From Linepithema humile (Eukaryota; Arthropoda; Insecta; Hymenoptera; Formicidae): DNA of 64,000 nucleotides. The stretch is taken from positions 9,975,001-10,039,000 of the forward strand of contig NC_090135.1 in NCBI RefSeq assembly GCF_040581485.1. The letters are read 5' to 3'. The position numbers and the translations under genes are program-made. The notes beneath the pieces were generated by a model. That model did no database searches. It was not told the origin of the DNA and saw only the letters and a list, made by a program, of their open reading frames with translations. Positions 1 to 11,372 of this stretch are shown piece by piece (within the stretch, counting starts at the first letter, position 1; each line of letters opens with the position of its first letter).

Positions 1-6
1 TAAAAT

Positions 7-9
<3 letters not shown>

Positions 10-52
<43 letters not shown>
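10..52. repeat. (TA)n microsatellite
   Basis: An uninterrupted run of alternating T and A, about 42 bases, at the left edge of the window. It is likely in an intron of the gene whose possible last exon follows. Nothing else is seen before about position 200. Confidence 0.9.
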
Positions 53-55
<3 letters not shown>

Positions 56-239
56 TAATATAATAAGACCATGATTAAAATTATTATACTAAATCACGCA
101 GATAACACATTCTAAAATAATTAACAAAATAATGACTAAGTTTGTTCTGTCGCCAATGAACAGTATTGTGCGAAATAAAAATGATAAAAGCATTAAAAAA
201 TAATAAATAAATAAACGTGATTTTTTTTTCGTATTTCAG

Positions 240-542
240 AAAACTTCCAACGACACAGGGCGAGGAGATGGCCCTTCGGGGTCCGACCGACGTGCCCCAA
301 GTGTGATTCCAGAGGCCCGAGCTAATCGCACACGTGGTCGTCGGTACCATCGAGAAGTCGTCATTGATGTCCGAGCCCATTACGGCTACCGAGTCCACGT
401 GGAAGACGGAGATCGTCGCGAAGATGCCACCATCAGATCGAAAAGACCTAAGAGACTCTCAAGCTCTCGCGACGATTCTGTGCAATTAGCTGAAAAATTG
501 CCGCACTCGGAAAGAGCGGAAAAACGCTTTTCTCCTTCATGA
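240..542 (+). CDS. Possible terminal coding exon of an unrecognised plus-strand gene
   Basis: A T-rich tract ending in TTTCAG at 230-239 looks like a good 3' splice site. From 240 one frame stays open for 100 codons to a TGA at 540-542, giving a basic, Arg/Ser/Glu-rich tail that begins KTSNDTGRGDG and ends AEKRFSPS. An AATAAA at 993-998 would serve as polyadenylation signal, making the gene convergent with HEATR1. I do not recognise the peptide. The other two plus frames also run for a short way from the same splice site (stops near 304 and 350), so the true frame depends on the upstream exon, which lies outside the window. Treat as a partial, tentative call. Confidence 0.35.
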   Translation, partial: KTSNDTGRGDGPSGSDRRAPSVIPEARANRTRGRRYHREVVIDVRAHYGYRVHVEDGDRREDATIRSKRPKRLSSSRDDSVQLAEKLPHSERAEKRFSPS

Positions 543-1244
543 AAATTCTACGGCGGTGTTCTTATCGCGCATAATGTAGCTCTGCTTAAATCTGAGAACT
601 CTTCGCATTACCTAAAAGAATGAGATACAAAATCATATAACTATATTGAAAGGTAAAAAGTGCGCGGAGAAATTCCAGACAGCTCTGTACTTTTCTGACT
701 AAATGTATACTTGATCGCCTCGCGTTTACAACGAACGCATCTTCAAATCGCGTTCGGAAATTTATTCAAGAGTAATGTTGAGGAATAATAATTGTCTTTT
801 GGAACAAAATACGTTGCCAAAAAAGACCCGATGTTCCCAGGCGTTTTAAATATGAACAGACTATTATCGGTTCGATACTGTACAACTCATGAGCCTATTA
901 CGTCATGACCTTACATACACTCACTTACTCTGTATTATAATGTAAGGAAATAATATATTCTATACTTCGTCCAGATTGTGAATAAGTTAAAAAATAAATC
1001 AATGTTTTTTCTTAATAGCCGTCTGCATTTGCATTATTTACCATCTTCACTCCAAAAACTGATTTTTAACTTTGAAGAAACTCGATGCTTAAGTCGCTAT
1101 TTCCTGAATTTGTTTTGCTACACTTGTATAAATTTTTAAATTATTTTCTATGCATCTAACTATCCTCAAATCCTGCAAAATAATAAAAATATTAAAACAT
1201 TATGATTTAATGAACGGAAAAGTTTTTACTGTAAAAACTAATTA
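543..1244. other. Convergent 3' region between the left-hand gene and HEATR1
   Basis: No coding potential is seen. If the exon ending at 542 is real, 543 to about 1020 is its 3' UTR, with AATAAA at 993-998. The HEATR1 3' UTR enters from the right, with a minus-strand AATAAA at 1245-1250. The two transcripts would then end within about 250 bases of each other. Confidence 0.45.
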
Positions 1245-1250
1245 TTTATT
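1245..1250 (-). terminator. HEATR1 polyadenylation signal
   Basis: TTTATT on the plus strand reads AATAAA on the minus strand, 111 bases past the HEATR1 stop codon. It is the nearest canonical signal in the right orientation. Confidence 0.55.
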
Positions 1251-1360
1251 ATAAAACTTATTACATTTAAATTTAAATTATTTAACTATTATTTAATTGC
1301 AACACTAACTACTATATTTATATTTAAAATATGGATATCTGAATCAGCGCTCACAGAGAT

Positions 1361-4300
1361 TTAAAAATACTTCTGCAAAGGCTCTCCTAAAATATCCTCT
1401 AAGGTACGAACAGCATTTTGCGCACACTTCTCCGTATCTTCGTCTTCATCTTCTAGCATTTCCGCCAAGAATGGCACGGTTTCCGGTAATAATGGCATAA
1501 AATCTTCGCCGAGCTTTCTTGCAATTTCCACCTAAATCACGATGGCAAAAAATTATACATAAAATAGATGAAGAAATTAATAAGAAAAAATTAAAATAAA
1601 GACATGAGAATAGTAAAAATAATTCCTACATTAAAAAATTAAAACAAACTGAAATTCCAAGAGCAAATTATCTTAAAGTAATTCTTATTTCATCATAAAT
1701 TAATTAATTTTACATAACGTTCTGTCAGCTATTTAATATATTGAAAAAAATAAAGATATTATAAAGTAAAAATCTCAATGAGATTGCATTATTTAAATTA
1801 AACTACTAAGTAATAAAAGATTAACTATTGTCTCATTTTACCAGTGCAATGAGAGCGGTGCTCCTGACGTAAGGCTTTGCATGTCTGGTCTTTAGCAACG
1901 TTTGATAGACTAGCTGTTTATGCAGCGAGTCGTCGGGAATAGCGCTGGTAAAGGAAGCAATGCAGGGTACGATCAAGCGACTAGCCCGGCTTTCGTATTC
2001 CTCTCGCGTGCCCATCGTGTTCTCCACCTGGTCTACTATCGGCTGCATGAGAATCTCAAATCGCTCCTGACTGACGAAGTTATGCGCATCGTAGCTAAAC
2101 ACTCGATGAAGCGTCAGCAGAATCGCCTCTACCAGCTCGATTCGGCGCGATTCATCCGGAAGCGTCAATTCCTGAGGAACATCCGTGACGAATGTGTTGT
2201 TGCTGCTCAGCAACGACGCTGCGTGCCTCAAAAAGAGTCCGGCGAACAGGACGAATAATGACTTCAAGCACTCCGCAATATTTGCTGATAGTCTAAAAAA
2301 ATAAAGCCTTATTTAATATAAGAATTTTTACAGATATTTCAAGATTTTCAAACATATTTTTGCAGACAAGTATGATCATTCTAATTAATCAGTAATGGTA
2401 TTTTGCTGTATTAATAATAATTGTATCAAATTATACATAGTTGTATTAAAAAATAAACATACAAATCCGTGTAAAATTATTTTTAATTAAAATCTTGATA
2501 ATTTCATATTTTTTGAGTTTATATTTCTAAAATCAAAATGTAAGCAATACCTTTATAGCTAAAATTTAATTATTGAAAGCAATGCCTGCTTAATTATGAT
2601 TATAATTATTACTTATGTTAATATAATACACAATGTTAAAATGTACCTATTATTGATGGATTTAATGCTCAATTTGATTATATAATGCTAATAGATCAGC
2701 TGAAATTCTAACTATATAAAAATAAACCGGCAATAATATGTATTAATATTAATATTTTATATGCATTTGCAAGTATTAATATTAATAGATATTAGATACG
2801 TATTTGTAAGTATGAATACTAATAGATTTGATTGTTCATACGTGTAGAATGTTATATTCCGCTGCTTGTGCTGCGTATCGTTCGCTGCCCATCCGTAGAG
2901 TTTGTTGTACAACGGTTTGAAAGTGGCCTCGCTTAACTTCAATACCAATGCTACCAGCGCTTTGCTAGCGCCCTCCTCAACAGCAATGATATCCTTCGAG
3001 ATAGCTGTCGCATCCTCCGTGTCCTCGATGTCCTCGCGGAATTGCAGAACCTGGAGGAAGAAGTTGGCGAGATTGTTAATCTCGACTTTCAAGTCAACCG
3101 GTTGCACACTGTCGAAGGATACTGCCAGCACGCTCATCAGCGACGGTATGCATTGATAAGACTTTTTTTTCAATAGGATCTTATAAGTCCTGTCAACAGC
3201 CGGCAGCAACACTCGCAGCGGTACGCAGCTGGAGAGCTTCTGCGTCGTCGTCTTCAATCGTGAAACTACGATACCAATCTGCACAAACATTTTTATATTT
3301 AATTTCTCGTAATTCACAAAAAATATTAATCAATTGCGACATAAAATTAGAATTTTCTACTAAAACTTTTTTTAAAATTAAAAAATATATTTAAATTATT
3401 TCACTGAATAAAGCTCCCAAGGATTCTATATTTTGATTCTTTGTGAAAAAGAACAATTAGATACCTTAGGATGTTCGGTGTCGGTATATAAAGAATTCAA
3501 CCTCGTCAATTGCAATAGAAGTTGATCTAGATAGAGCGATAGGAAATTTCCAAGAGATTCCACTATTTTCTGCAAAGCGCTCACAATACTAATGACTATC
3601 ACATCCGGCACGTTCTGATGACAATGAGTCTCCAATAACTTCAAAATCGCCGGCACAAATTTGTTTAGCGAGTGTAGAGCGTATGTTTTCATAGAGCTGC
3701 ATAATTCTGCAACGCATAAGGCTGCACTGGCTAACACTGGACCGTCTTTTGATCGTAACAGTTCTGTCGTCAAATCCAAGATCTAGAAGTAATTATTAGA
3801 TATGTAGTGTAAGAAAAGAATACAATTATTAAATAAGTGAAACCCTTACATTAAAAAATTTATAAATCTTAAAAAATATTAATATTTAATAAACATTTAT
3901 TATTTTTGAATATTTTGAATATTTGTATTATTACTCCGATAATTTTGAAATAATTAAATTATTCAAATAATTTTATATACTGCTGCAACACTTAAAACGT
4001 GACATTCAACAATTTATAAAAAAAATGAAATGAATTAATATACATACCGGTTTAAAAACAGCGGGATGATCAGTAGCCAACAATTTTGCCAACAGTTTCA
4101 AGGATATCAATACCGTCTGTTGGACAATCTCCTGTTCCTGGGTTTCGGTCTTCATCCTAGAATCGAGGAAGTACATCAACAACTCAATCAGATTCAGAAG
4201 ATCGACGTAATTCTCCTCGCCGAATTTCCTTTGCATTAATCTCGCATTCAGCAGCTCCAGCGCGTTTTTCTTCACGGAAAGGAACTCGTTCTGCAGCAAG

Positions 4301-7300
4301 TTCTTAACGCTCTTCAGGAACAGATTGTTCGGCAGCAGGTTGTTCACCAGATCCAATACATCGTACAGATGATGCAGCAGCACCTTCCAATACTTGGCGC
4401 CGCCCGGTTTGCTTTGATGCCGATCGGCTGTTTTCGACGTAGTTTGAATCAGCAGGATCAGCTCGATGACTAGGCGATCGCAACACTTGATCATCTCGCG
4501 CGCCTCGTCCGAATTCAGCACGGCCACGCGATTAATGAAATCCTGGGATGACAGAAGGCCGCTGAGAAATTGCACTGCCGTTAACTTGTAGAGCCGCAGA
4601 CTCTTAGGCGAGGATTTCATCACATCGTAGACATGCTTGTACGGGAACTTCATCGCCACTTTCCTGCCCATCTCGTCCTCGATGTCGATCGGCAGTGCCT
4701 TGATAAACTCGATCACTTTCACGCAAATCTGAAATATGAAAACAGTTTTAGTTTCTAGCATAATTTTCTTTCTATGTTTTCCAATATTCTTTAATAATAT
4801 TATCGATAATTATTTATTTAATCTGAAAATAATTACTTTTGTGTGAAACTACTATTTTCATTAATGCTTATAAAAATATACTATTGTTCTCTTTTATTCT
4901 TATTTTTTTTATTAAAATTTCTTTTATCAAAGAGCTGTTTTGTTGAATAATCGACTTCAGAGGACTAACTTGAAGCAGCCGCTGCGGCGTGAACTCCTGC
5001 GACACTTGAAGAGCGAAATCCAAGCGCTGCGTAGGCTGCTCGCTTTTCTGGCTCGTGATCTTCATCACGTACCTCTCAAAGGTCAGCAAGTAGTAAAGAT
5101 GCAGATGATTGTCGAGTAGTTGAAGTAGCTTGATAAAGAGTGGCGTCCGCCGGTGCTCAGGTATATGCGGCAACGAAACGACGAAGGTCCTCAACAATTC
5201 ACAGGCGTGCGTCTCGTCATCAGCAGCGTTTACAATTGGCACCACTGTTTCCAGAGTCTTGGTGATGATTTGGATGGAATAAGCGTCGTCCTGGCGTACC
5301 ACTGTGCTGCCCATGAACGTGAAGATCGGCATGATGTTGAAGAGAGCTTGACGCACGTCCGAGCAGCGCAATAGTTCGACCAGAACCAGCAGCGCATGAT
5401 GGTGTGTCTGCGGGTTGCGTGACGTGCGGATGCACTTGGTGATAAGAGCGATTTGTAGATTGGCGTCGCGCACCGGCAAACCACGCGTCATCAACCGATG
5501 GATCGTCGACAGAATCAGCTGATTCGTGTACTCGATCGGGCTCTGCTCCTCTAAGCTAAGGCACACGTTCAGCAGATCAAACAGCACGCTGTACAGCACG
5601 TCCTCGTGCTCGATGTTGTCGGCGCGCTGTGCGAACTCCAGCAGCGCGACGCCACGCTTCCACGCGCGACTGTGCATCATCGCCGGGTTCACCGTCGACT
5701 GGGTCTGGCTGTGTCGCCGCTTCCGCTTCTTCGCGCTGTTCGTCGTCGCCGATTCCTTCTCCTGCGCTTCGCTGCTTATCATCATTGTCTTCAGTTCCGA
5801 CGCGACGATCGTCGCATCGATGCGAATGCGTCGGAACGCCCGACCGGCGACGCTGATCACGCTGCTGATTTCGCAGTCGGTTACTACGTCCAGCAGCTTC
5901 GATAGAATCCGTGCCTGGAGGTCGCGCGACACTCGGCCCGCTTTTTCGAAGAACATCTCGTCGATCTGTCGCAGTAGCACGACGCTGGGCGATATTTGTT
6001 CGCCGCTCTCCGTCACCGCCCGTGGCTCATATTCCACGATACTCGTCTCGAAGAGCGACCATACTTGTTTGTCGTTCAACGCGTCGACAGTGTTGCCGTT
6101 GAAACGCTGCAGTATGTTCCGCAGCGCGCTGCCGGCCGATTGGTTCCTAAAGTCGTCCGCCAGTTTTTGCAGAAGCTGAAGCCCCAACGGTGCCAGCCGT
6201 TGAAGAATCCCGCTGCTGTTGACGTGCGTTAAAACATCGAGCAACTGCGAACGTCGATTCAACGGTACCTTCGACGCCTCGTTCTGCTGCGTCACTACGT
6301 CGAACAACAACTTCTGCGCTTGTTGCAGTTTCTTGCGTTGCTTAACCTGATGCGACACGTCCGGATCTGGTGAAAGAAGGACGTAGAGAATCAGTGAGAG
6401 CTGGTCTGGGTCCTGGGCAATCTCGGCGCTCCTCGCCGCCAGTTCTTGGAGTAGTACAAAGAACGGTTCCGCGGTGAGATTGAAAGTTTGCGTCAGTTTC
6501 TTCAGGATCTCTGTCGCCACCATTCTGCAATTATTGTTGCGTCTCGCCAACGAGAGTAGCAAGTTTGTCACAAAGTCCTGATCCTGAACGGCCCACTGGA
6601 AAGACTTACACTGATCGAGCAGCAGCAACGAGATCTGCAAGCAGTAATAGGACGTCTGCACCTTCACTGATTTCACATAAAGCTGCGCCAGGAAGCGCAC
6701 AAGGTCTTTCGTAGTAGGAAAGTGCAACTGGAAAAAGATTTGCAGGCATCTGGAGTAATGCTGGCGCCAATGATGATTGTCCATGCCTTCGATGAACATT
6801 TCCAACAGTCGCAGAATCAAATTGCTACGCTCGGCGTTGTCGTCGAAGTCGAGCCGCGGCTCGGATTTGATGTTGAGTCGACGATGCACCATTTCCAGGA
6901 CATAGGTGCCCGCTTGCAGCGGGAGCACACCCTTTGTCGTTAGCTTCAGCGCCATTTGCACGTTGTCGCCGGTGATGTTGTTGCAATCAGGCAGCAGCTT
7001 GACGTGTGAGTACCGTTTGATCATGTCCGTAGCCATCTCGATGACGTCGCGCGCGGTCTGCGCGGGCATCGAACCTACAGGCACTCGGCAGACCGAGCCC
7101 AACAGAATCATATTAAAGAACAACGACGCCGCATCGCCATGCGAGATTTGTTGTCGCATAGAATTTAGTATGTTCTCTGTCGGCGGCAGCAGCTCGTGAT
7201 TCAGTATGTTGTGGAATGCAGCGGAGGTGATTGTTTCAGCGTTCACCAGCCCGGACTTCTCGACGTCCACCATCACGTGTTGCATGTAGACGTTGTTCTT

Positions 7301-9843
7301 GGCAAAGTTCGAGCGAAGCACTTCCAGTGCGATCGCCGTATCCTCGTCTGTGTTTGGAAATAGATATGGCAAGGCCGTGAGGAAGACGCTGGTGTCATCG
7401 CTCTCTTCGCAGAGCTCTAGAAGAATCTTCAGCGCCGGCTTGGCTAGCGTCTTCCGCGATGTCGTGTGACACGTCGACAGCAGAACGAGAAGTTCGTCCA
7501 CCAAGGTATCAGTAGGCATTAAACTAGTTAATCGCCGCGTCGAGAAAGACAGCAGAATCCTCACAACATTCACGTCGCTGTCGGAGAATCTGGCCTGAAG
7601 CGTGCTTGTCATCATGCCGCGGAAATTTTCGGGCACGCTCACGCTGTCTTTAGCGAGGATTTCGAGGGCGACCGTTCGCTGCGCGGAGTTCACATGCGTC
7701 AACTTGTCCAGAATCTCGATGGATTCCTGCGTGTCTTTGGTGCCAAACGGCCAAGAAGTAAGGAAATGCAATGCCTGCTTGGCGTCTCGATCGTTTTCGC
7801 TCCGCTTCATCAACTCCTTCAGATATCGATCGAACCTCTCCGGGTAGCTGCGTTCGAAATTCTGATAAAATCGCGCTAGAAACTCCTTCGCAACCTTCGA
7901 AGTATCACTCTTGAAGAACTCGTACGTTAATACACTGGACAAGATGTCATCCACTGCATTGTCATCGAGTTTGACACGTACCAGTAGATCGCCGATCGTA
8001 TTCTGAACACTAGCGATATGATGAGACTCTTCGGCAACGATTTGGCAAGCCGTTTGAAGGAACGACACGACGAATCGCGACGCGTTGATACTTGACGAGT
8101 GGACCGTGGCGACTGCCTCGACAAACCAAGGTAGATCGGACAGCTGGAGAACAAGACTTTGCGGCACGACGGTCAGTCGATTAATCGGAGCCTGATAAAG
8201 ATGGAGCAGTAAAATTGTAGCCTCCTGCTTCAAGTGCGTTTTCTTGAAGGTTTTCAGGAGCAGCTTCTCCATGGTACTGGCGTTGAATTTCACCTGTATA
8301 TTTCCCATAATATTAATAAACACAACATTTTTTTTATATTTATATGCATTTCTGCTTTAATACTTTCAATATTTTTTCATTTTTAAAGGCAAACATAATT
8401 TTTCTCTTTATAGATTTCAGAAACTTTATCATTATTATTATTTATAACATAACTTTATATTGTAAAATCGGCATTACTTATTAAAGTTTTTAAGACAAAA
8501 ATACTTCGGAATTCTTGCAAAAATGATATAAAAAAATTAAATCACCTTTGTCATCAGCTTAGCAATAATCATGTAGCTGCTGGTAACGAGATCAGAAATG
8601 GAACTTTTCAGACTGTAAAGAAGAGTCGGCAGCAGATAGTTTACTTGAATTTCAGTGACAGTGGACATTCTTTCTATCAAACCCAATACAGCGGTAGTGT
8701 AAAAGGCGTACAAAGTGGTTAAGCAGGAGGCATGCTCCGAGTAAACCTCCGTGGCGGATTTCACATGGGTGCACAACATTTTCAGAAGCCCGTTATCTAC
8801 GCTCAAGCGATTAACGAAAGTTTCTGAGGCCAATGGAACACCACGTTTCTGCAGAGGTGCCAACCAAAACCATTTGTCATTCTCGTCTGACAAATCAATC
8901 AGCTGTAAAGCTCTGAAAAAAATAATAATGATAAATTTGAAGAACGTTGAACTGTGATGACAACACGATGAATGACACTTGCAACATTAATTTTTAAATC
9001 CTAAGATATCCTGCATTAATATTCTTTCTGAATAATACATACCTAACAAACATACGAGTTTCATGATATGGCAAAATCAGAAGTATAAACTGATCACGAT
9101 TATATTGATGAATATGATATCTATGTATCAGCCACTCTAGAGTTTTGTGAGTGGCACTCAGTAAAAAGTAGGGAGCCAGTAGCAACAAAAACTTGGAGAT
9201 TTCTGCATCTAGTTTTTTATTTAGTGTAGCATCTTGAACAGCACGCTCAAAGCTTACAGAACTCTGTGCAAATAGTGTTCCTTTGAAGTCAACAAATAAT
9301 AAGGACAGTTTTACCAATTCCTGCAGACCGCTCTGACCTAAACATATTAAAAAAATATGAGAAAATGATAAATATACAGCATTTCTCTTTTACTTGTGAT
9401 TTAAAAGCATATATTTTTTGCACAAAATATTTATGTTTTATGTAATTATAGTAGATAAATTACAAGACAGATAACAAAAATATTGCAAAAGTATCTAAAA
9501 ATATCCTATTTTTTAAACAATCTTTAGATAGTTTCTAAACTTGTGTGTTTCCAAACTTTGCTCCAAAAAATTCTTTAAACAATATTAAAAGATAAATTAC
9601 GCTTGTTAAAATATTAAGAATCTAATAAAATAAAGAATTATATAATTTGCAATAAACAATATTTATAATTTTGACAATTTATATAGTAATAGAAAACTAA
9701 CCTATACTCAGTACAGTGTCCCTGTCCAAATTCGCAGCTTCTTTTGGATCAAACAATAAACTGGCACGCTTTTTGTCCTGCAGCAGTAAACTCGTCTGCG
9801 GGGTTCTCAATTTTTTAAGTTGCGCTGCTAAAGACGTCGCCAT
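1361..9843 (-). CDS. HEATR1: HEAT repeat-containing protein 1 (UTP10/BP28), small-subunit processome factor; 9 exons, complete
   Basis: Exons (descending): 9843-9702, 9337-9043, 8912-8546, 8293-4970, 4728-4048, 3782-3465, 3278-2842, 2292-1842, 1531-1361. The joined frame is open throughout, 6,186 nt or about 2,061 residues, against 2,144 for human HEATR1. The start MATSLAAQLKKL, the block SLLFDPKEAANLDRDT, LEWLIHRYHIHQYNRDQF, LPYHETRMFVR, QTHHHALLVLVELL (about residue 1232), FTFMGSTVVRQDDAYS (about 1259) and the terminal LGEPLQKYF all match the family. A basic KKRKRR stretch near 1126 may be a nuclear signal. The U3snoRNP10 domain is expected near 220-340; the BP28CT domain lies in exons 7-8 (about 1735-1890). 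Family role: nucleolar scaffold of the t-UTP/U3 processome, needed for rDNA transcription and 18S processing. The minus-strand start context AACAATGG is good. The exon-4 donor, GTTAGT, is weak but preserves phase. No truncation is seen. Confidence 0.97.
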
Positions 9844-10189
9844 TGTTAATCTATAAACAAAATTGCAAAAAACGTGGATAACCTCAAATTAAAGCTGGAA
9901 AAAAATGTTATTTATTAGACACTTCAACACTTACAAAATTTTTCTTTTGCTACAATCAAACCATTAAAAATTATTACAAATATTTGGTGTATTATAAAAA
10001 TAAAACTTTAATTTTATCAAATTTTTAATCCTTACTGATTAACACATATACATGCGTCCGAGCCGCATGGTCAGTCTTCTGAGTCTTCTTCTATTAGTTC
10101 TTGGCTGAACCCAGGCTGCGTTCCGAAATTCACTGCCAGTACTAAAAATCTACAATATACGTTACGTAAACTGTAGATTTAGTTTCAGT
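9844..10189. promoter_or_regulatory. HEATR1 5' flank and presumed promoter
   Basis: This AT-rich stretch lies just upstream of the HEATR1 start. No TATA box can be assigned with confidence. Near 10145-10180 is an almost palindromic segment, AAATCTACA at one end and TGTAGATTT at the other, just outside the transposon stack. The promoter role follows from position only. Confidence 0.35.
10145..10180. repeat. Imperfect 36-bp palindrome
   Basis: AAATCTACA...TGTAGATTT with a TACGT core on both sides. It reads nearly the same on both strands. It may be the remnant of a short inverted-repeat element or a dimeric binding site. Confidence 0.5.
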
Positions 10190-10261
10190 AAGGCACTAGA
10201 TATGTAGGTATTCTCATCCGCCATTTTGGTTCCTACTAGATGGAGAATTATAGCGTATATA

Positions 10262-10420
10262 GGGCGGTATTCATAGTCCGTTCTTATATTTAAAATCGTC
10301 TTAAGCACGGACTTATATTCGCTCTCTTCGTCACACATAGATTGTGTCTGACGAAGAGAGCGAATATAAGTTCGTGCTTAAGACGATCTTGAATATAAGA
10401 ACGGACTATGAATACCGCCC
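10262..10420. mobile_element. MITE with about 72-bp terminal inverted repeats
   Basis: GGGCGGTATTCATAGTCCG at 10262 is matched by its reverse complement ending at 10420. The arms, about 10262-10334 and 10349-10420, pair almost throughout, leaving a small loop. Flanking ATA is the same on both sides; a 9-base TATAGCGTA also occurs a few bases outside each end (10249-10257 and 10430-10438). No coding capacity. The superfamily is not assigned. Confidence 0.85.
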
Positions 10421-10528
10421 ATAGTATAGTATAGCGTACATGTGTAACACGTCAATTATTAAAAATGATTCAGGACTTTTTTCGACTCATTTTTTGGCAA
10501 GGAATAACGCTATGTACTTAGTGGGCAG

Positions 10529-10773
10529 CATTGAAATATATACCATACTGGAACGAGCACGCCTTTGTTCTCGACCGGTCAGATGGAGATAGCTGTTCGG
10601 ACCCGGATCTCTCTATCTAACCAACAGTTTTGGTCACGTGTTCACAACTACTATTAGTCGAGAGTAGACGAGATAGAAAGAGAAATCCGGTACCGAGTCA
10701 CTGCCTTGTCTGACCGTTTTGTCGAATGGAGGGGGTAGCATGTGCTCGTTCCAGTATGGTATATAGTTCAATG
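10529..10773. mobile_element. hAT-like MITE, 245 bp, with 8-bp target duplication
   Basis: The ends CATTGAA...TTCAATG are inverted and the match continues through TATACCATACTGGAACGAGC for about 35 bases, then more weakly inward. The 8-base GTGGGCAG flanks it directly on both sides (10521-10528 and 10774-10781). An 8-bp duplication with CA...TG ends is typical of the hAT superfamily. No transposase; a non-autonomous element. Confidence 0.85.
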
Positions 10774-10788
10774 GTGGGCAGTCTTTAA

Positions 10789-10937
10789 TAGCGTTTTCGA
10801 TTATACAGGATTTGAACGACCCAGGGTTGATCAATCACTATTTTACTATAAATGCAAGTCTTTCATTGGTGGAGAGGTTGCAATGACGTCATTAACCAAC
10901 CCTGGGTCGTTCAAATCCTGTATAATCGAAAACGCTA
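10789..10937. mobile_element. PIF/Harbinger-like MITE, 149 bp, TAA target duplication
   Basis: Terminal inverted repeats of about 40 bases start TAGCGTTTTCGATTATACAG and include GAACGACCCAGGGTTG. The flanks are TAA at 10786-10788 and 10938-10940, the 3-base TWA duplication typical of PIF/Harbinger. The element starts only five bases after the hAT-like element's target duplication. No coding capacity. Confidence 0.8.
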
Positions 10938-10963
10938 TAAGTGTCACCCTGTATACGCTATAA

Positions 10964-11119
10964 AGCCGAGAGCACAAGCTTTTACATAAAGCATAACGCA
11001 TAAGCATAAGGAAATTGATTGGTCTATATATAAGCATAAGCAAATGCATAAGGAAATGGACCAATCAATTTCCTTATGCTTATGCGTTATGCTTTATGCA
11101 AAAGTCTGTGCTCCGGCCA
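10964..11119. mobile_element. PIF/Harbinger-like MITE copy A, 156 bp
   Basis: Inverted repeats of about 60 bases contain GCATAACGCATAAGCATAAG and end in GTGCTCCGGCCA. TAA flanks both sides (10961-10963 and 11120-11122). The left terminus has diverged (AGCCGAGAGCAC against the right arm's TGGCCGGAGCAC). It is the same family as the copy at 11182-11337, in the opposite orientation. Confidence 0.85.
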
Positions 11120-11181
11120 TAATTCTCCATCTAATAGGAACCAAAATGGCGGATGAGAATACCTACATATCTAGTGTCTTA

Positions 11182-11337
11182 TGGCCGGAGCACAGACTTT
11201 TGCATAAAGCATAACGCATAAGCATAAGGAAATTGATTGGTCCATTTCCTTATGCATTTGCTTATGCTTATATATAGACCAATCAATTTCCTTATGCTTA
11301 TGCGTTATGCTTTATGTAAAAGTCTGTGCTCCGGCCT
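11182..11337. mobile_element. PIF/Harbinger-like MITE copy B, 156 bp
   Basis: Starts TGGCCGGAGCACAGAC and ends GTGCTCCGGCCT, flanked by TTA on both sides (11179-11181 and 11338-11340). It has the same length as copy A and nearly the same sequence in reverse complement, including the asymmetric centre TTATATATAG. It inserted exactly at the outer end of element X. Confidence 0.87.
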
Positions 11338-11372
11338 TTAGATAAACGTCACGTCATTGACTTGCGTAGTAG

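Larger units (their letters stand above)
10190..11181. mobile_element. Outer inverted-repeat element X, interrupted by several nested MITEs
   Basis: A segment of about 62 bases at 10190-10252 (TAAGGCACTAGATATG... to ...GGAGAATTAT) recurs in reverse complement at 11118-11181 with only a few mismatches. Between the arms sit at least four other inverted-repeat elements, so the simplest reading is an old element whose interior was invaded repeatedly. The arms hold CCGCCATTTTGG, a strong YY1/Pho-type motif. No transposase coding is present. An alternative is a plain inverted duplication of host DNA. Confidence 0.6.

Noticed and set aside
1920..2258. 112-codon plus-strand open frame
   Set aside because: Antisense to HEATR1 exon 8, which has clear homology and splice phases.
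5526..6179. 217-codon plus-strand open frame inside HEATR1
   Set aside because: Antisense shadow of the well-supported HEATR1 exon 4.
10634..11064. Small open frames on both strands between 10.6 and 11.1 kb
   Set aside because: They lie within MITE inverted repeats and change frame with the repeats; no transposase similarity.
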